Assembly (NCBI GenBank): GCA_019916065.1
Contig: CM034233.1
Location: 38,418,862 to 38,482,861 of the forward strand
Length of the DNA: 64,000 nt
DNA from: Vitellaria paradoxa
Lineage: Eukaryota; Streptophyta; Magnoliopsida; Ericales; Sapotaceae
Direction: 5' to 3'
The notes beneath the pieces are model-generated. The model saw nothing but the letters and a program-made list of their open reading frames with translations, had not been told where the DNA came from and did no database searches. The position numbers and the translations under genes were made by a program. Shown piece after piece: positions 1 through 12,700 of this stretch. Each line of letters starts with the position of its first letter. The stretch's first letter is position 1.

Positions 1-1640
1 TATAACTATTAACTAACAGTTATCTTGATGCCTATAATTATCTTTTTAGTTAATAACTGTTGGTTATAACTACTATTTTGGTAGATAATAACTGCTAGGT
101 ACAACCTTGTTGGTTAATGATTGTTGGATTTTAGATTTAAAATTTAAATTTCAAACAGTAATCAATTAAAAATAAATAAATAAATAATATAATATAGAAT
201 TTATGTATTTTGTTCAATTGCTAATCGCCATTGTGCTTGGAAATATCTAATATTCCCCCATTATTTCCAAAATAAACTAAACAAATCTAATTATGTTAAC
301 AGACTCTTCTACAACCTCATACTCAAACTCTTTTGGTATAATAATGTGCAACCCCTTCCTATCTATAACTTTCCTTACAATAGGCTTAGAGAAAGGTTTG
401 AGATGAATTTTCTTGCCCTTGAACAAAAAAAAAAAAAAAAAAAAATGATATTATATGGTGATGAATAGTTACATTCAAGTCAAACAATCATGTCCTCGCT
501 AAAACTATTTGACTTGCATCAATAGGAATATGATCCTTATACTCACGGAATTGAATCAGAAATAGACAATGTTCTTTCATTGCTATTGAAAGAGTGTCTA
601 CCGAGATGCATAATAGGGATTAGGATGAGAAATAATTTACCTTTAGGTGTACTTACTAGTTAGAGAGAGTGAGTTGAGCAATAAATGAGACCCTCTCTGT
701 GGAAGAATGATTAATATTTCACCAAAATATAAATTTAAATTGTTGTCCATGACATGTGCAATCGCGAAGATCAAGCATTCAACTATTTGATAAATTTGAT
801 CAAATAGTAATTCATGTAGTTTTCTTTCTAATATAGTTGGTTCTCATGACTGTGTTCATTGTGACCTTGAATAACTCATGGTTTTCACAAAAGTTTTACA
901 GAAAATACCTATTAAAGAAAAAAAGAGTTTTAGGGAATTAAAAACCATTTAGAAAATTCTAATAAAAGCTGCCCCTTTGCACTCATATATGACTTCTTGT
1001 TAAAGATATCCTACTATATCCACTTGGATTTCCAAGATATAGTAGTTTCATTGAAAGCCAATACTTATCATGAAAATGTTACATGTTGTTGGTACAAAAA
1101 AACATTCTGGACACATGGCATCATCCCCGAGTAATAAGGTGCCTGGGGTTGAGCTCAATCCTGTTCCCAACCACGTCCATTGGGCCCCACAATGAAATGT
1201 ATGAATACTAGTTTAATTGTAACCATAAATGCTATATTGTGATAAATTCAATTCATTTATTACAATTTTGTTAGTTTAGTTAGTTAGTTGCTTAATAAGT
1301 TGTTGACATGAAGTAACATTTGGGCATTCCTATTTGTCGCATCACACCTACCACTCAAAAACCCACCACGCACATTGAATGCTAAGTGATGGTCTTAAAT
1401 GCAAATAAAACCGTCACTATGCATATATATACATATAGGGATTATAATAACATTATTTTCCCAATCATTCTGACTTTAATTTATTCAATCTTTCTGTCTA
1501 TAAATATAACACTTGGTACAATAAGTCAGGTTCATTTATTATTGTCAACTAAACTCTATTATTCCAACAATTATTTTCTCAAGGCCCTCTCAGGCGAGTT
1601 CTATTGGCGTGGTGGCAACGCGCCAAGGTATTTTTTTATC
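1..1640. other. No gene recognised; degraded repeat DNA
   Basis: AT-rich sequence without a convincing reading frame. Positions 1-130 contain several near-copies of a motif close to TTAATAACTGTTGGTTATAACTA. An A-run of about 20 bases lies near 425-445. The right part is probably the 3' non-coding end or LTR of the minus-strand copia remnant H, but I could not define LTR borders. Confidence 0.4.
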
Positions 1641-1787
1641 CCCACACACATGCAATATTATTACTATCACAAGAATGGTTGAAGATCTTGTCTTCATAAT
1701 AGTTATAATGAGTGCACTTAATTAGTTTGCCATTTGAACCTAGACCATGGAATCTCTAATCAACTAGGTTGGGTTTTCATTAAGATC
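1641..1787 (-). pseudogene. 3' tail of copia remnant H, separated from its pol by element I
   Basis: On the minus strand this stretch reads roughly NENPT-LIRDSMV-VQMAN. This resembles the tail that follows the RNase H domain in Tnt1-type copia polyproteins. It directly continues the reading at 5896 once element I and one copy of the ATAAC duplication are removed. Stop codons interrupt it. Confidence 0.55.
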
Positions 1788-1792
1788 ATAAC

Positions 1793-2452
1793 TATTAGGT
1801 TTATTTTTGTAATTGGAAAATTAGTGAACAAAATAATAATTTCAAATTTGTACTTTTAGGCATTTGGCTAAGGCATCAAAGGTATAAGTTTGAATGTTTT
1901 TCTGGAAAATTTCCCAATACGAGGTTAAAGATATTTTAAGGAATATTTTCTAATGTTCAAGAAGGTTGGAAAGTTTCTTAAAAGATTTTGGAAATAGGAA
2001 ACTTTACAATCCTATGTAAGATTATATTGCTTAAGTGCTTTATGAATAAAGACCTTCTACTTGGGTCTTGAAACACAACCAGAGAGAGAAGAACAAATTC
2101 TTTGTAAGATGATAATTAACCTCTCTTATCTTAGCCACAATAGTTTTTAACGATCAAACTTTTTGTGACTAGTTGTTGAAAGAGTTCGAAAGCGTGAGCG
2201 TGGTCTTCATCAAGTGTGGATGAAGATTCTTCTTCATGTGTTGGAGAAGGCATCCACTGTGAATTGGTGCAGTAAGGTTAAAAGAGTAAACTATGTATGC
2301 TACCATGATCCTTCTTGTAACCGGTTGTGTATAATAGAAATTTTGGTCTTTGTAGCCAAGGGTTTTTTCTCTCTTATTTGCGAAGGGTTTTCATTGTTAA
2401 TTCTTTGTGTTCAATCTCTTTATTTTTCATAACTAGCAAAAGCGAAATTTCA
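1793..2452 (+). repeat. 5' LTR of element I
   Basis: About 660 bp, matching 5194-5890 along its length, for example the shared stretches GGCATTTGGCTA and GTGGTCTTCATCAAGTGTGG. It ends AAATTTCA just before the primer binding site. The expected TG start reads TA here. Confidence 0.82.
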
Positions 2453-2454
2453 AT

Positions 2455-2472
2455 TGGTATCAGAGCAAGTTT
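2455..2472 (+). other. Primer binding site of element I
   Basis: TGGTATCAGAGCAAGTTT is complementary to the 3' end of initiator methionine tRNA and lies 2 bp after the 5' LTR, as in plant copia elements. Confidence 0.8.
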
Positions 2473-2639
2473 GCTTAGGGTTTCTACCATAAAAGGGTGA
2501 TTCTTTTGCTAGTAAGAGGAAGTCAACAGAAATACCTTGGCTTTCATGGTGTCACATGAAGAACGTAATTATTTTCCTGGGTTTGTTGAATTTTATAAAA
2601 AATTTGAAACCCCACTTGTTCTCCTACTCGCACTCTAAA

Positions 2640-3480
2640 GCTCAAGGATGCTACACAAAGAAAAAGTTCTCAAAGTGAGTCTTATTCTTTTCATTCCTCA
2701 TTCGAAAAAGACTACAATTCTAGAGATGGAAACACCCTGAGCCTACAAGAGATGAATGATAAACTTCTTAAAGATTGCTCACAGTTTTTCAAGAAAAATA
2801 ATAAGTTAAAGGCAGAAGAAGGCAATGCAAAAGGAATGCGATTCTTTGAAGAAAATTGTAGAAGATCTTGAAGCTAAGAACCATAACCTTAAAGCTCAAT
2901 TTTGCCAAATTGAAGATGATATGAGAACTCAAGGAAGGGTTATGGAAGCTTTAAGAGATAGGCTAAAGGCCAAGATGAAGAATGCTTGGAGGTGTAAAGA
3001 GTTTTGAAAGAACATAATGACAAATTAAGTATTCTATCCAAAAACCTTCATGAGATTTTGGATGTGTAAAGAAGGCTCATAAACAAGAGTAGACTTGGTT
3101 TTGGAGGTGTAAAGAAAGAAGAAAATTCTCTGAAGATAGTACAAATGCCTAAAGCGACTCCACCAAAGCAAGTGGCTAAGGAATCTCCTCAAAAGCCAAA
3201 AGGTAACTTTCAAGGCACGCATTCTTATTCTTCTCATTATTTTGTACCTATTTGCTACCATTGTCGAATTAAAGGCCACATTATACCTAATTGCCACAAA
3301 CTATATGGGTTGCCCACTACCTATGTTGGCACACATAATTTCATGAGATCTAGTTTTTATATGTCAAATAGGTTCAACCCATTGAAGTTTTATGAGTCAT
3401 TTTTTAATTCTAAATCTCACATGGCCAGGCCAATGAAGAAGAATAGAAAGAAATTTTTTTTCAAAACCTATTGGACCTAA
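2640..3480 (+). pseudogene. Decayed gag of element I (coiled coil plus zinc knuckle)
   Basis: A Glu/Lys-rich coiled-coil segment (2825-3007, with DSLKKIVEDLEAKNHNLKAQ) is followed in another frame by a basic segment. That segment carries a retroviral-type zinc knuckle, CYHCRIKGHIIPNC, spacing CX2CX4HX4C, around 3253-3294. Frameshifts and stops separate the parts. Gag would package the RNA, and this copy cannot encode a full protein. Confidence 0.72.
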
Positions 3481-4629
3481 AACCAATGCCTCCAAGGTTC
3501 AAAATTATTTTCCTAAAATAAGGGCAATTTGGGTAAGAAATAGTGACTTACATGTTCACACCCCTAACAAAGTTGAGGGGTAAGCCTACTTAAGTAGAGG
3601 TTATTTTTTTGCATAAGACTAAGATGTGTAGAATGTTTTATTTTTTCTCCTAGCTTTATTTGATCATGTAGTTTAAATTTTTATTCATTGCATGTTTAGC
3701 TTTTATTTGTTTCATTATTAAAAAGATAAAAAAAATATGAAATTTAAAAATTCCAAAAAGATTTTTGCGGACTTTGGCACTTTTGTACTTTATGTTAATT
3801 TTTGCATATTCTGTGTTCTTATCTATACTAATAGAACATGAATAAAATTGTATGATCAAAATACTCTTTATAGCATGGAATACATGCTTTAATAATGAGT
3901 AATGTTTTGTTGCTATTTGTCATAGTTGTGATATGCTTTTAATTTTAGTTTTACACAAATGAAATTTAACATTGTATTGAATTCTATCTGTCATTTTTTA
4001 AGCTTGACTTTATTCTCTACATGGACCTGTAGTCGCTTTTTGAGATCTTTCAATTAGATTTGCTTGGAAAGGACTACCAATGGGCTAGAGTGAATCCATC
4101 CTATTGACATGTCAGTTATCAAAATAACTACTCTTTAGGAAAAGAAGACATAGAGGAAATGGCTACCTACTCATAAGTGTATGAAAGCTGCCAAATTTGG
4201 TAGGATTTGTGCAAAAAAATAAAATAAAATAAAATAAAAATAAAGGCTTGGTGGTGATTAATTGAAAAATCAGGGAGAAAAAGTTAAAATTACAAAATTG
4301 GAAGACAATAGTTAAAAAGTATAAGGATTTTAATTTCATCTCAATTGCAATTTAATGGTCCATGGAAAGAGTAAGGAAGATGCATTGAAGTATGATAGTG
4401 TAAATGATTTACATCTTAGATGATACTTAATCACACACATCTCTATCATTTTTCACTTCTGTGCCTTATGTGAACAACTCATGACATGAAAGTTCTTAAT
4501 TCTATGAATTCTTTGATTCATGACATATAGAGTGGTCATTCTCTCAATCTAATGTTCTTAAAGTATAGTCTTGATCATAGCATGTTCAAAAATAGACTAA
4601 GGTACCGAGTTAAGTTCAATTTTTAGGTC

Positions 4630-4825
4630 TTTTTTTTTTTTTTGGTAACCTAGAACCCACACTAATTTATTACAACCCTCAACGAGCTGCGCAACCGATG
4701 GGTAAACCGAGAAGATATATGCTACCCTTCACGCACATCTCGCTTGAGTCAATAATTGAACTCGTGTGGTCTTTGTGGGGAGCATACTCACGAGCCACTT
4801 GAGCTAATCTTATGGGGCCATTTTT
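4630..4825 (-). mobile_element. tRNA-derived SINE within element I
   Basis: On the minus strand a tRNA-like head has an A box near TTAGCTCAAGTGG (4795-4807) and a weaker B box near AGTTCAATTATT (4751-4762). It is followed by a unique body and a poly(A) tail, seen as a T-run at 4630-4643. Spacing and order match a polymerase III-driven plant SINE. The right border merges into a second T-run (4820-4834), so the target duplication is unclear. Confidence 0.65.
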
Positions 4826-5193
4826 TTTTTTTTTAGAGCATAATATTAGTTAATTTGCATGCTTTTAATTAGATATTGCATATTATTCCCTTTCTCCTTA
4901 TCTTTATTGGTTCATGTTTCATTCTTTATTTTCTTATTCCTTGGTTTCATATTTGTCAATTTCATGACAAAAAGGGAAGAAGAATGATTATATTATTTTA
5001 AATTTAATGCTTTTCACATGGTGTTTTCTTTATGTGATGTGCAGGTGTACATAGAAATATTGATCAGGGGAGTTCACTTGTTCACATATCAAGTGGTAGC
5101 TTAGTTTCATTAAGTTTAAATGTTGGGAAATATTGTAATTTTTGTTAAATTGTGTATAAAAGCATTGTTCTGTCACAAAATTGCCAAAGGAGG

Positions 5194-5890
5194 TGATAGT
5201 TAGGTTTATTTTTATAACTGGCAAATTAGTGAACAAAAAAATGATTCAAACTTATACTTTTAGGCATTTGGCTATAGTGTTAAAGGCACAAGTTTGGTGT
5301 TTTTTTTGGAAAGTTTCCTAATGCAAGGTTGAAGATATTTTAAGGAAGGTTTCCTAATGTTCAAGGAGGTTGGAAAGTTTCCTAAAAGATTTTAAAAACA
5401 AGACACTTTACAATCTTATGTAGGATTGGATTACATAAGCGCTTTATAAATAAAGACCTTATCCTAAGGTATTGAAGCACATTCAGAGAGAGAGGAACAA
5501 TTTTTTTGTAAGATGATAATTGATCTCTCTTAAGTTAGCCATGATAATTTTTAACTATCAAACTTCTTATGTGCGGGTTCTTCAAAGGAGTTTGAAGGCG
5601 TGAGCATGGTCTTCATCAAGTGTGGGTGAAGATTATTTTTCATGTGTTGGAGAAAGTACCCATTGTGAATTGGTGTGACATGGTTGGAAAGGTAGACTAT
5701 GTATGCTACCGTGGTCCTCCTTATAACCAGTTGCGTGTAATGAAAATTTTGGTCTTTGTGGCCTGAGGTTTTATCTCCCTTATTTGCGAAAGGTTTTCCT
5801 TATTAATTCTTTGTGATCTCTTTATTTTTCCACATTGTGTGATTGTGTTTGATTGCTTGTAATCCATAACTAGTAGAGGGTAAAATTTCA
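5194..5890 (+). repeat. 3' LTR of element I
   Basis: Starts TGATAGTTAGG after a purine tract and ends AAATTTCA before the ATAAC target duplication. It is a diverged copy of 1793-2452 with scattered substitutions and small indels, so the insertion is not recent. Confidence 0.82.
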
Positions 5891-5895
5891 ATAAC

Positions 5896-8885
5896 TTTTA
5901 ATTTATAGGCTTTATTCCCATCCCCCTCGATAAGCAATTTAAGCTCTTGTCAAACCTTTTGTAAGCAGATCTGTGAGATTATCCTTTGACTTTACATAGA
6001 TATTGATATTATTTCGTTTGAGAAAAATTGTCTAATAGTATTTTGTCTTTAAAAAAATGTGTCGAGATTGCTAACATAAGTTTTAATCACAGTGAAATAT
6101 TTTCTAAAAATTATCCAAACCACTCTACTTCTCCCACTTTATCTAAAGCAACAAATTCATATTACATTTTTCATCTTGCAATACATGTTCATTTGGAGGG
6201 TTTTCATGATACTGCAACACCACCAAATGTGAAGCCATAACAATTTGTGGATATTGTATCCCTAGAATCAAATATTCATTTGCACCACCATAGTTTTATC
6301 TTTATGTAATGCAATGCAATCCATAATTTTATCTAAAGCTAAGTAAAGCTAAATACTTTATGTAATGCAATCCATAATTTTATCTCAAATATTTGAACTC
6401 TCAAACTATCATTTGCCAATAATCTTTCCCAAGATTACTCATTTCCCGACTACATTTGCTCAGAGAGTAAGCTATATCCATTGGCGAATATAGGAATGGT
6501 TGAGTGGAGTCAATTGCCCCCACTCATTTAAGAAATATATATATATATTTTTCAGTATTTCCTTGATTAAATTTTTTTGACCCTACTATCTTATTTTGTC
6601 TTTAGTCAAATCATTTTTCTTTTTACAAAATTCTCCACCTTCTCCTATCATCTCTCTTTTTCTTATTAGTAGAAACCATTTTTATTTTTCTCAAAAGATT
6701 TCTTGCATTGTTTTGTTGTAAGCCACAGCTTTTTTGGTTGGTTACATTGAATGGATCACCATTAAAATAAATTACTTATATCTTCTCATTGTGAGCTGCA
6801 TTACTGCCTAATATAGGTATACATATATTTGAGTTGCGGAGTTTTGATGAGATATTATCATGTTTTGATAAGATTATTACTGCATATATATATAAATATA
6901 AGGTCAATTTCTTAACATTTTGCTTATTTTTTCATAAATAAAGCCTTTTGTGCTTTTTATAATTAAAGCCTTTGTATTTTTTGAGTTTGCCGCACCCACT
7001 ACAATTTCTATCTCCGTCACTGGATATATTAGATCTAGTGTTGTTCATAACATATATAAGATTATTGATTATATGAGAATATTCTAGTTGTGATATGCTT
7101 TACCTTGTATTTTTGGTTAAATGAAGGTTTACTTCAACAAGTGTTTTAGCTACAATATTATCTTTAATGAATTTTTTAAGTATTTTCTGTGTAGTAGGAT
7201 TAAGATAATAACAATTCCTCAGACGATTTAGAAAATTTAATTCCCAATATAATATTTTAAACTTAATGGACATCATTTGTTGATAGCTTTAATAATATCA
7301 TTATTACTACCAACGATAAGCACATCATCTAAATAAGCACACCATCTAAATAAGCACACGATGACATAGCATTGATTATTGCACATAACATATATATATA
7401 TCACACTCATTAATCTCAAATCCATTTGTGATCATGTGTTTGTCAAATTTCTCGTACCATTACTTTGGTGTTTGTTTTAATCCATATAAAGATTAATAAG
7501 TAAGCACACATAGTTCTTTTGTCTTGGAAACATGATTTCTTAAGGTTGTTCTATATAAATTTCTTCTTTTAGTCCACCTTCAAAAAAAGTAGTTTTAACA
7601 TTCATTTAATGTATTTCAAAATTATATAATGCTACAATAGTAATTAATAAGTATCAAAACAACAAATACCTTCCCTTTGCATATATCCTTTAACTACTAG
7701 TGTTGTTTTGTGTTTATCAATTGATCCATTTGCTTTCATTTTCTTTTTTTTTTTTTTTTTTGAAAATATTTACACCCAAAATTTTACTTCCAATAGAAGA
7801 ACTAAAATTTTTATCCATGATTTTGCATAATGAATTCAATTTCGCCATTGGTAGCTTCTTTTTATAGAGGTGCTTCAGGAGAAGCCATTGCTTTTTTAAA
7901 ATTTCGAGACTTTTTGAAAAAAATATTATAGATAATCTAGAACAAATGTCTCCACAATCTTATCTCTTATTGCATCTAGTTTTATTGCCTCCATTTTCTT
8001 TAATGGATCCATCTCACTAGTTGTAGTGTCATGATTTCTCTTGCAACAACTTGTATGATCTTTTTCTTTGCATAGAAAAGTATCCTAAAAAAAGGATGCA
8101 TTTTTTTATTTAATAAATATATTAGCATGGATATCAAAAGTATTAGATTTATGCACAAGAAATTTGTATGCATTGCTATTCTTTACGTATCCTATAAACA
8201 TAAAATAAACAATTTTGAGTTCAATTTTGATTCTTCTGGGAATAAGAATCATTATCTTAGTTAGACACCCCCAAACTTTTAAATATTTGTGGAAAGGTTT
8301 ATGAACTTTCCATGCTTTTTAAAGGGTTTTATCCATTTTCATATGTGGAATAACTTATTAAGTGTATAATTAACTGACAACAATGCTTCCTCCTACAAGT
8401 TTTGAAGTTGTCTAGAACTTTGCATTCATCATTTCTTTAAGAGTTCTATTCTTACTTTTAGCAACTTCATTTTATGAGGTGCATAAGATACTATTATTTA
8501 ATGAACTATGCTCAACACAAATTTATGCAAATGGTGATTCATATTCACCACTTTTATCACTTCTTAACATCTTAATCTTTTTGCTAAGTTGGTTTTCTAC
8601 TGCATTACGTTCATTTTGAATGGCCCCTCGGCTGTGTACCATTTTCCTATGTAAATCCCGAAGTTTGGTGAGTATAAAATTGTCACTCAAAAACCAACCT
8701 AAATTGTTGAGTGTAAACTCTATCCTAGAATTCATATCTTCAATGTAACCTTGTTTTTCCCCTCAACTTTAGAATTGGAGGAATTTTCCAAGTAAAGTTA
8801 TTTTCCATCAGTTTGTTCATAGGTAGAGAACATACTTTTGTTTGAACATGTGATGCCCGTGTGTCAATCCACCATATATAGTATT
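5896..8885 (-). pseudogene. Copia remnant H: decayed pol (protease to RNase H)
   Basis: Read on the minus strand, fragments appear in the order expected of a Tnt1-type polyprotein. Around 8750-8880 is a protease region (CSNKSMFSTYEQTDG). At 8523-8600 is an integrase core piece (KIKMLRSDKSGEYESPF). Around 7690-7750 is an RT start (MKANGSIDKHK then VVKGYMQR). Around 5905-5990 is the RNase H tail (VKSKDNLTDLLTKGLTRA). Many stops and frameshifts and internal deletions show it is long dead. T-runs at 7742-7762 suggest later small insertions. Confidence 0.78.
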
Positions 8886-9592
8886 GTGTTCGAGTTTATA
8901 ATCGTGTGTTTATTTGTGTTTGAATTCATAGTTGAGTCTCAAGTTGATGTATTATGTTCGAATTGATAATCATGACCATTTGTGTTTAAATTCAAATATC
9001 TTAAAATATAATTTTTTTTTTTGAAAAGATAAGTAAGTATTATTAATGGTATTGAAGGGATGCCAAGGTAAAAAGCAAATTACAACTACCCCTGCTTAAT
9101 TCATAATAATAAACATAATAATAATAATAATAATCTTGTTATTTTGCCCAAGCATATCCTCCAAACCACAAAACTATTATCCATTTTTCAACTATCATCC
9201 TAATTTTCAAAAACAACCAGATGAGAGAAGCTTAGTATCTAGGGAAAAATAAATAAATAAATAAATAAAAACTGCATTGAGTCGAGGCGGTAACTCTGAT
9301 ATAAGATAAGATCTCAAAAATAACCGCTCTACAAAGGTTCAGTTTTCCTGTACAGACTATTCCGTGGAACAAGGGGGGGCAAAGCAGTAGAATCTAAACC
9401 TCCGCTAACAAAAAGATCTTTAGTTCATTCCACTAACGAGGCTTGGTATCTGATTTAATCAAACACAAGGAATTTAATTTTCTTTATCTCTTCTCGCCAC
9501 CTTGTTCTTCACAAAGGAAAGGAACAAACAATATTTTACAGCATCAGAAAGAAGCATGGATCAAACCTAATACACGAATCCAATCACGCGAA
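8886..9592. other. 3' flank of the sacsin-like gene; no gene
   Basis: A short LINE-like 3' end (T-run at 9013-9022 followed by GAAAAGATAAGTAAG) is followed by AAT and AAAT microsatellites at about 9108-9135 and 9246-9270. The 3' untranslated region of the sacsin-like gene should lie at about 9300-9592, but no clear polyadenylation signal was identified. Confidence 0.45.
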
Positions 9593-9790
9593 TCAAGGCC
9601 GAAAAATTCTCATAGTTTTTGAAACTTGTAGCCGACAAAATGGACACCTTGACACAGCAGATGAACACCTCCGACAGAGTACATGACCGCATGGAACTAT
9701 GGTATTATCCACTTCACTACTCAAACAGACCCGGCACAACCATGCTGCTTTAGCTGTATCAGCCTCTTTTGCTGCCATGTCAGACTTCTC
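9593..9790 (-). CDS. Sacsin-like gene, terminal exon with C3HC4 RING (198 bp)
   Basis: The acceptor is ATTTGCAG before GAGAAGTCTG and the stop TGA is at 9595-9593. It encodes [17 protein letters not shown] followed by a complete C3HC4 [22 protein letters not shown]. The protein ends [13 protein letters not shown], the usual C terminus of this plant family. All eight zinc ligands are present, so the RING is predicted to fold. An E2-binding or E3 role is inferred only from the domain. Confidence 0.95.
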   Translation of the reverse strand, partial: EKSDMAAKEADTAKAAWLCRVCLSSEVDNTIVPCGHVLCRRCSSAVSRCPFCRLQVSKTMRIFRP

Positions 9791-12700
9791 CTGCAAATAT
9801 TTCCCCACATCACGATACATATTTCTAGTGGATTAGATGATTTTCCATCTTGCTTTTAAAAGCTTTAGATTCAAAAAACAAGAATTTTTTTCAAAAAACC
9901 AAACCAATAGCTCCTGAACTTGTGGTAAAAAATAAATAACACCGCCTTAAAAGGGACCTTATTGGCCTGTTAGGCATAATTCAGAAACAATTAAATTGTC
10001 TTAGAAGTTGCAAGACCGAGTGAAACGAAGAGCAATGTATATGTTTAAAGTGAACTGCTGGGACACATTTTGAACTTTGAAGCGCACTCTAGTCATTGAC
10101 TAACCATAAACATAGGAATCGCATGGCACCTTAATGAATCCAGAACACGACACTGGTGCCACAATGGTGAGATATAGATAAAGTGACTATTTTCCCCTTC
10201 ATTTTACACCCTGATTAATAACTATCCATAGTTTAGCTGATGTATGATGTCACATGCAATAAATCAAGGAAATGACAGCATGAAAACTTTCTATAAGGAG
10301 GGGGAAAAAAAGAGACCTGCTCGAGCAACAATGTTGCCTGAGACTCCTTCAACTGTTCTTGCAGGGTTAATGTTGTTTGCAGTAGTGATTGCTTCTCCAC
10401 ATCCACATTAACTCCTGCTGCAGAAAGCATTTCACGAACTGCTTGCATCAGCTCAGCAGTGGACACTCGGCCATACTGGAGCTCCTTATTTGGCTGCAAA
10501 TGCCAATATAGACAGCTCTACTCAGCTTAATGCATAATGAAATAGAGAGTACAGAAAAAACAAGAGCATATCTACTCAATCTAACATCCCTTAAGCAAGT
10601 GATTCACATAAAATCAACAAGTTGTAACAGCATGTAATTTAACATCAAGTGAGCAAGACAAATTCCCATCCACTACAAGCATTGGTGAAAAAGAGTGCTG
10701 AACTTATTAGGTCATTGATACAAAAAGGCTCACGTGATTAGACCATATGTACCGGATTCTATACAATCCATCTAGCATATTACATAAAAATAAAACCAAT
10801 GAGAAAGGACAAAGATTACTAAGAAATGGTTCTCGAATTTATAGAAGTAGAGACCTTATACATCCAACCTCCAGGGCACCAAAAAGTGTCTAGATTATCA
10901 AATTGATGGCTTGAAAAAATTTAAATTAGAAGGTAGCAATCCAAGCCAAGACTACTTTACAAAGAAACAGAAGTTAGACAACAGATATTTAGATGACATC
11001 TAAAAATTTTAGAGATAAATAAACTGTTTTCATTACCAAAGGACTCATGACATTAAGTATCAAAATGTATGACGTAATAAAGAAAGAAAAAAATAAAAAT
11101 AAATAAAATTCAATTTTTCTTTCTCTAAGAATCATCAACTAATTCGCTCTTGTACAGAAAATCAACTATACAAAGTACCAATGCTATCTTGATGGAGAGG
11201 ATGAAAATAAAAGTTCAATGCCCTTTATAATGGCAAGTCAGATCAGGGTTGGGAGACCAGCTCCATCACACACGTGAATCATCTCTATCCAGTAATACTA
11301 CACTCCTGATAAGTTTGCATTCTGTGGACTTAGAAATGGCAAATGGAAGTTGAACAATTTGTTCAACATTGGATCAACAATCAAACGGATTAGTGATGTT
11401 TAACAACAAAGGGACTGGTATTATCTTTCAGAGAGAAGTTACATCCAAGCCATTGAATGAAATTCTATAGTTAGGATGGCAATTACCAGAGGAGATCGTG
11501 ATTTGCCTCTTCCAGAACCTTCTGGCTCCTCAACACGCATCCTGTTTCCAGTAACTGTATGACTGTCCTCCATCATTGTTGCTGAGGAAGCCTCATTACT
11601 AATTGATGCACCTTTGAATGAGAAGACATGTGAAGAAAGAAGAGGTTCAATTATCCCTGAGGCAATTTCCACCTTAAATCTGTAGAGGGCTTGTCCTGCT
11701 GATGGTCTCACATCCTCCACAACTCTACCATATTTCAATTTCTCTCCATTTTGAGGTCGCCAAGCAACTATTTCTCCCGAGTAAAAGGGTCTCAATGGGT
11801 GAAGTTGTACTTGAATAGCATCTTGAGGCAGTATCACCTGGCCAAGTAAACAATTCTTTCCGCCGGTGCATTCGGTTACCCTCTTTTCGGAACAAAGTTC
11901 CAAGAGATCAACAATTGCAGTCTCAGAGCCTTCAGGACATAGAAATAGAGATCCAATAGGCAGTGGGAATGGGCAACCTAAAACGTGGCTCACAACAATT
12001 GAAATAATATCCAGAACAGATATATAAGTTGGCGGTTCAGCAACTAACATACAGGTCTTCAATCGGTCAACGAAGTAAAGACACTGATGTTGGGATCCAG
12101 CATCCCATTCTGGAATAATGGATTCTTTCGTTGCATGGGTAATGTCTACAGACTTTGGGAGAAGCAAAAAGCGAGTATGAAGGCGTCGCACAAACTGCAA
12201 ATTCTCTGCAACAGATACCAGTAAATTCTGCATGTTCTCAAATGGTAGACTATCAAAGTGTGGAATGTTACTGCTTATGCTGTTGACAACACCCCATACT
12301 GCAGCCTGAAATGGTTTACTTAACAATTTCTGTCTGATGGCAACTAGTGGAACTGAGCCAATTTGTTCCAAGGTCTGTAGATGTTCCCTTTCATCTAATT
12401 CCTGCAGAAACATTTGATATAATCCCAAATAAAAAAAAAATGATTGTAGACATGTAATAAAAAAACAACAATAAAATTGCAAAAGAAAAAATTGCAGCAG
12501 CTCATATTTATACCTCTACAACAACATCCGATAGCTTGCTGATTCCCAGGGCAGTGCATATTCTCTCAGGAAGATCTGGGTTAACTAACCTTAGTCTGGC
12601 AGTGTCAACATAATTGATGTACCGCAAGCCATAAGAATCAACATATACACATGATTTTGCATGAACAAGTCTGCAACCATCATCGGGGACTATTGCTTCT

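Larger units (their letters stand above)
1793..5890 (+). mobile_element. Non-autonomous copia-type LTR element I, inserted into copia remnant H
   Basis: Two long direct repeats (1793-2452 and 5194-5890) flank 2.7 kb. A Met-tRNA primer site follows the left repeat, and a purine tract (AAAGGAGG) precedes the right one. A perfect 5-bp duplication ATAAC occurs at 1788-1792 and 5891-5895. Only a decayed gag with a zinc knuckle is found inside. Protease, integrase and reverse transcriptase are absent, so it would have depended on a partner element. Confidence 0.85.
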
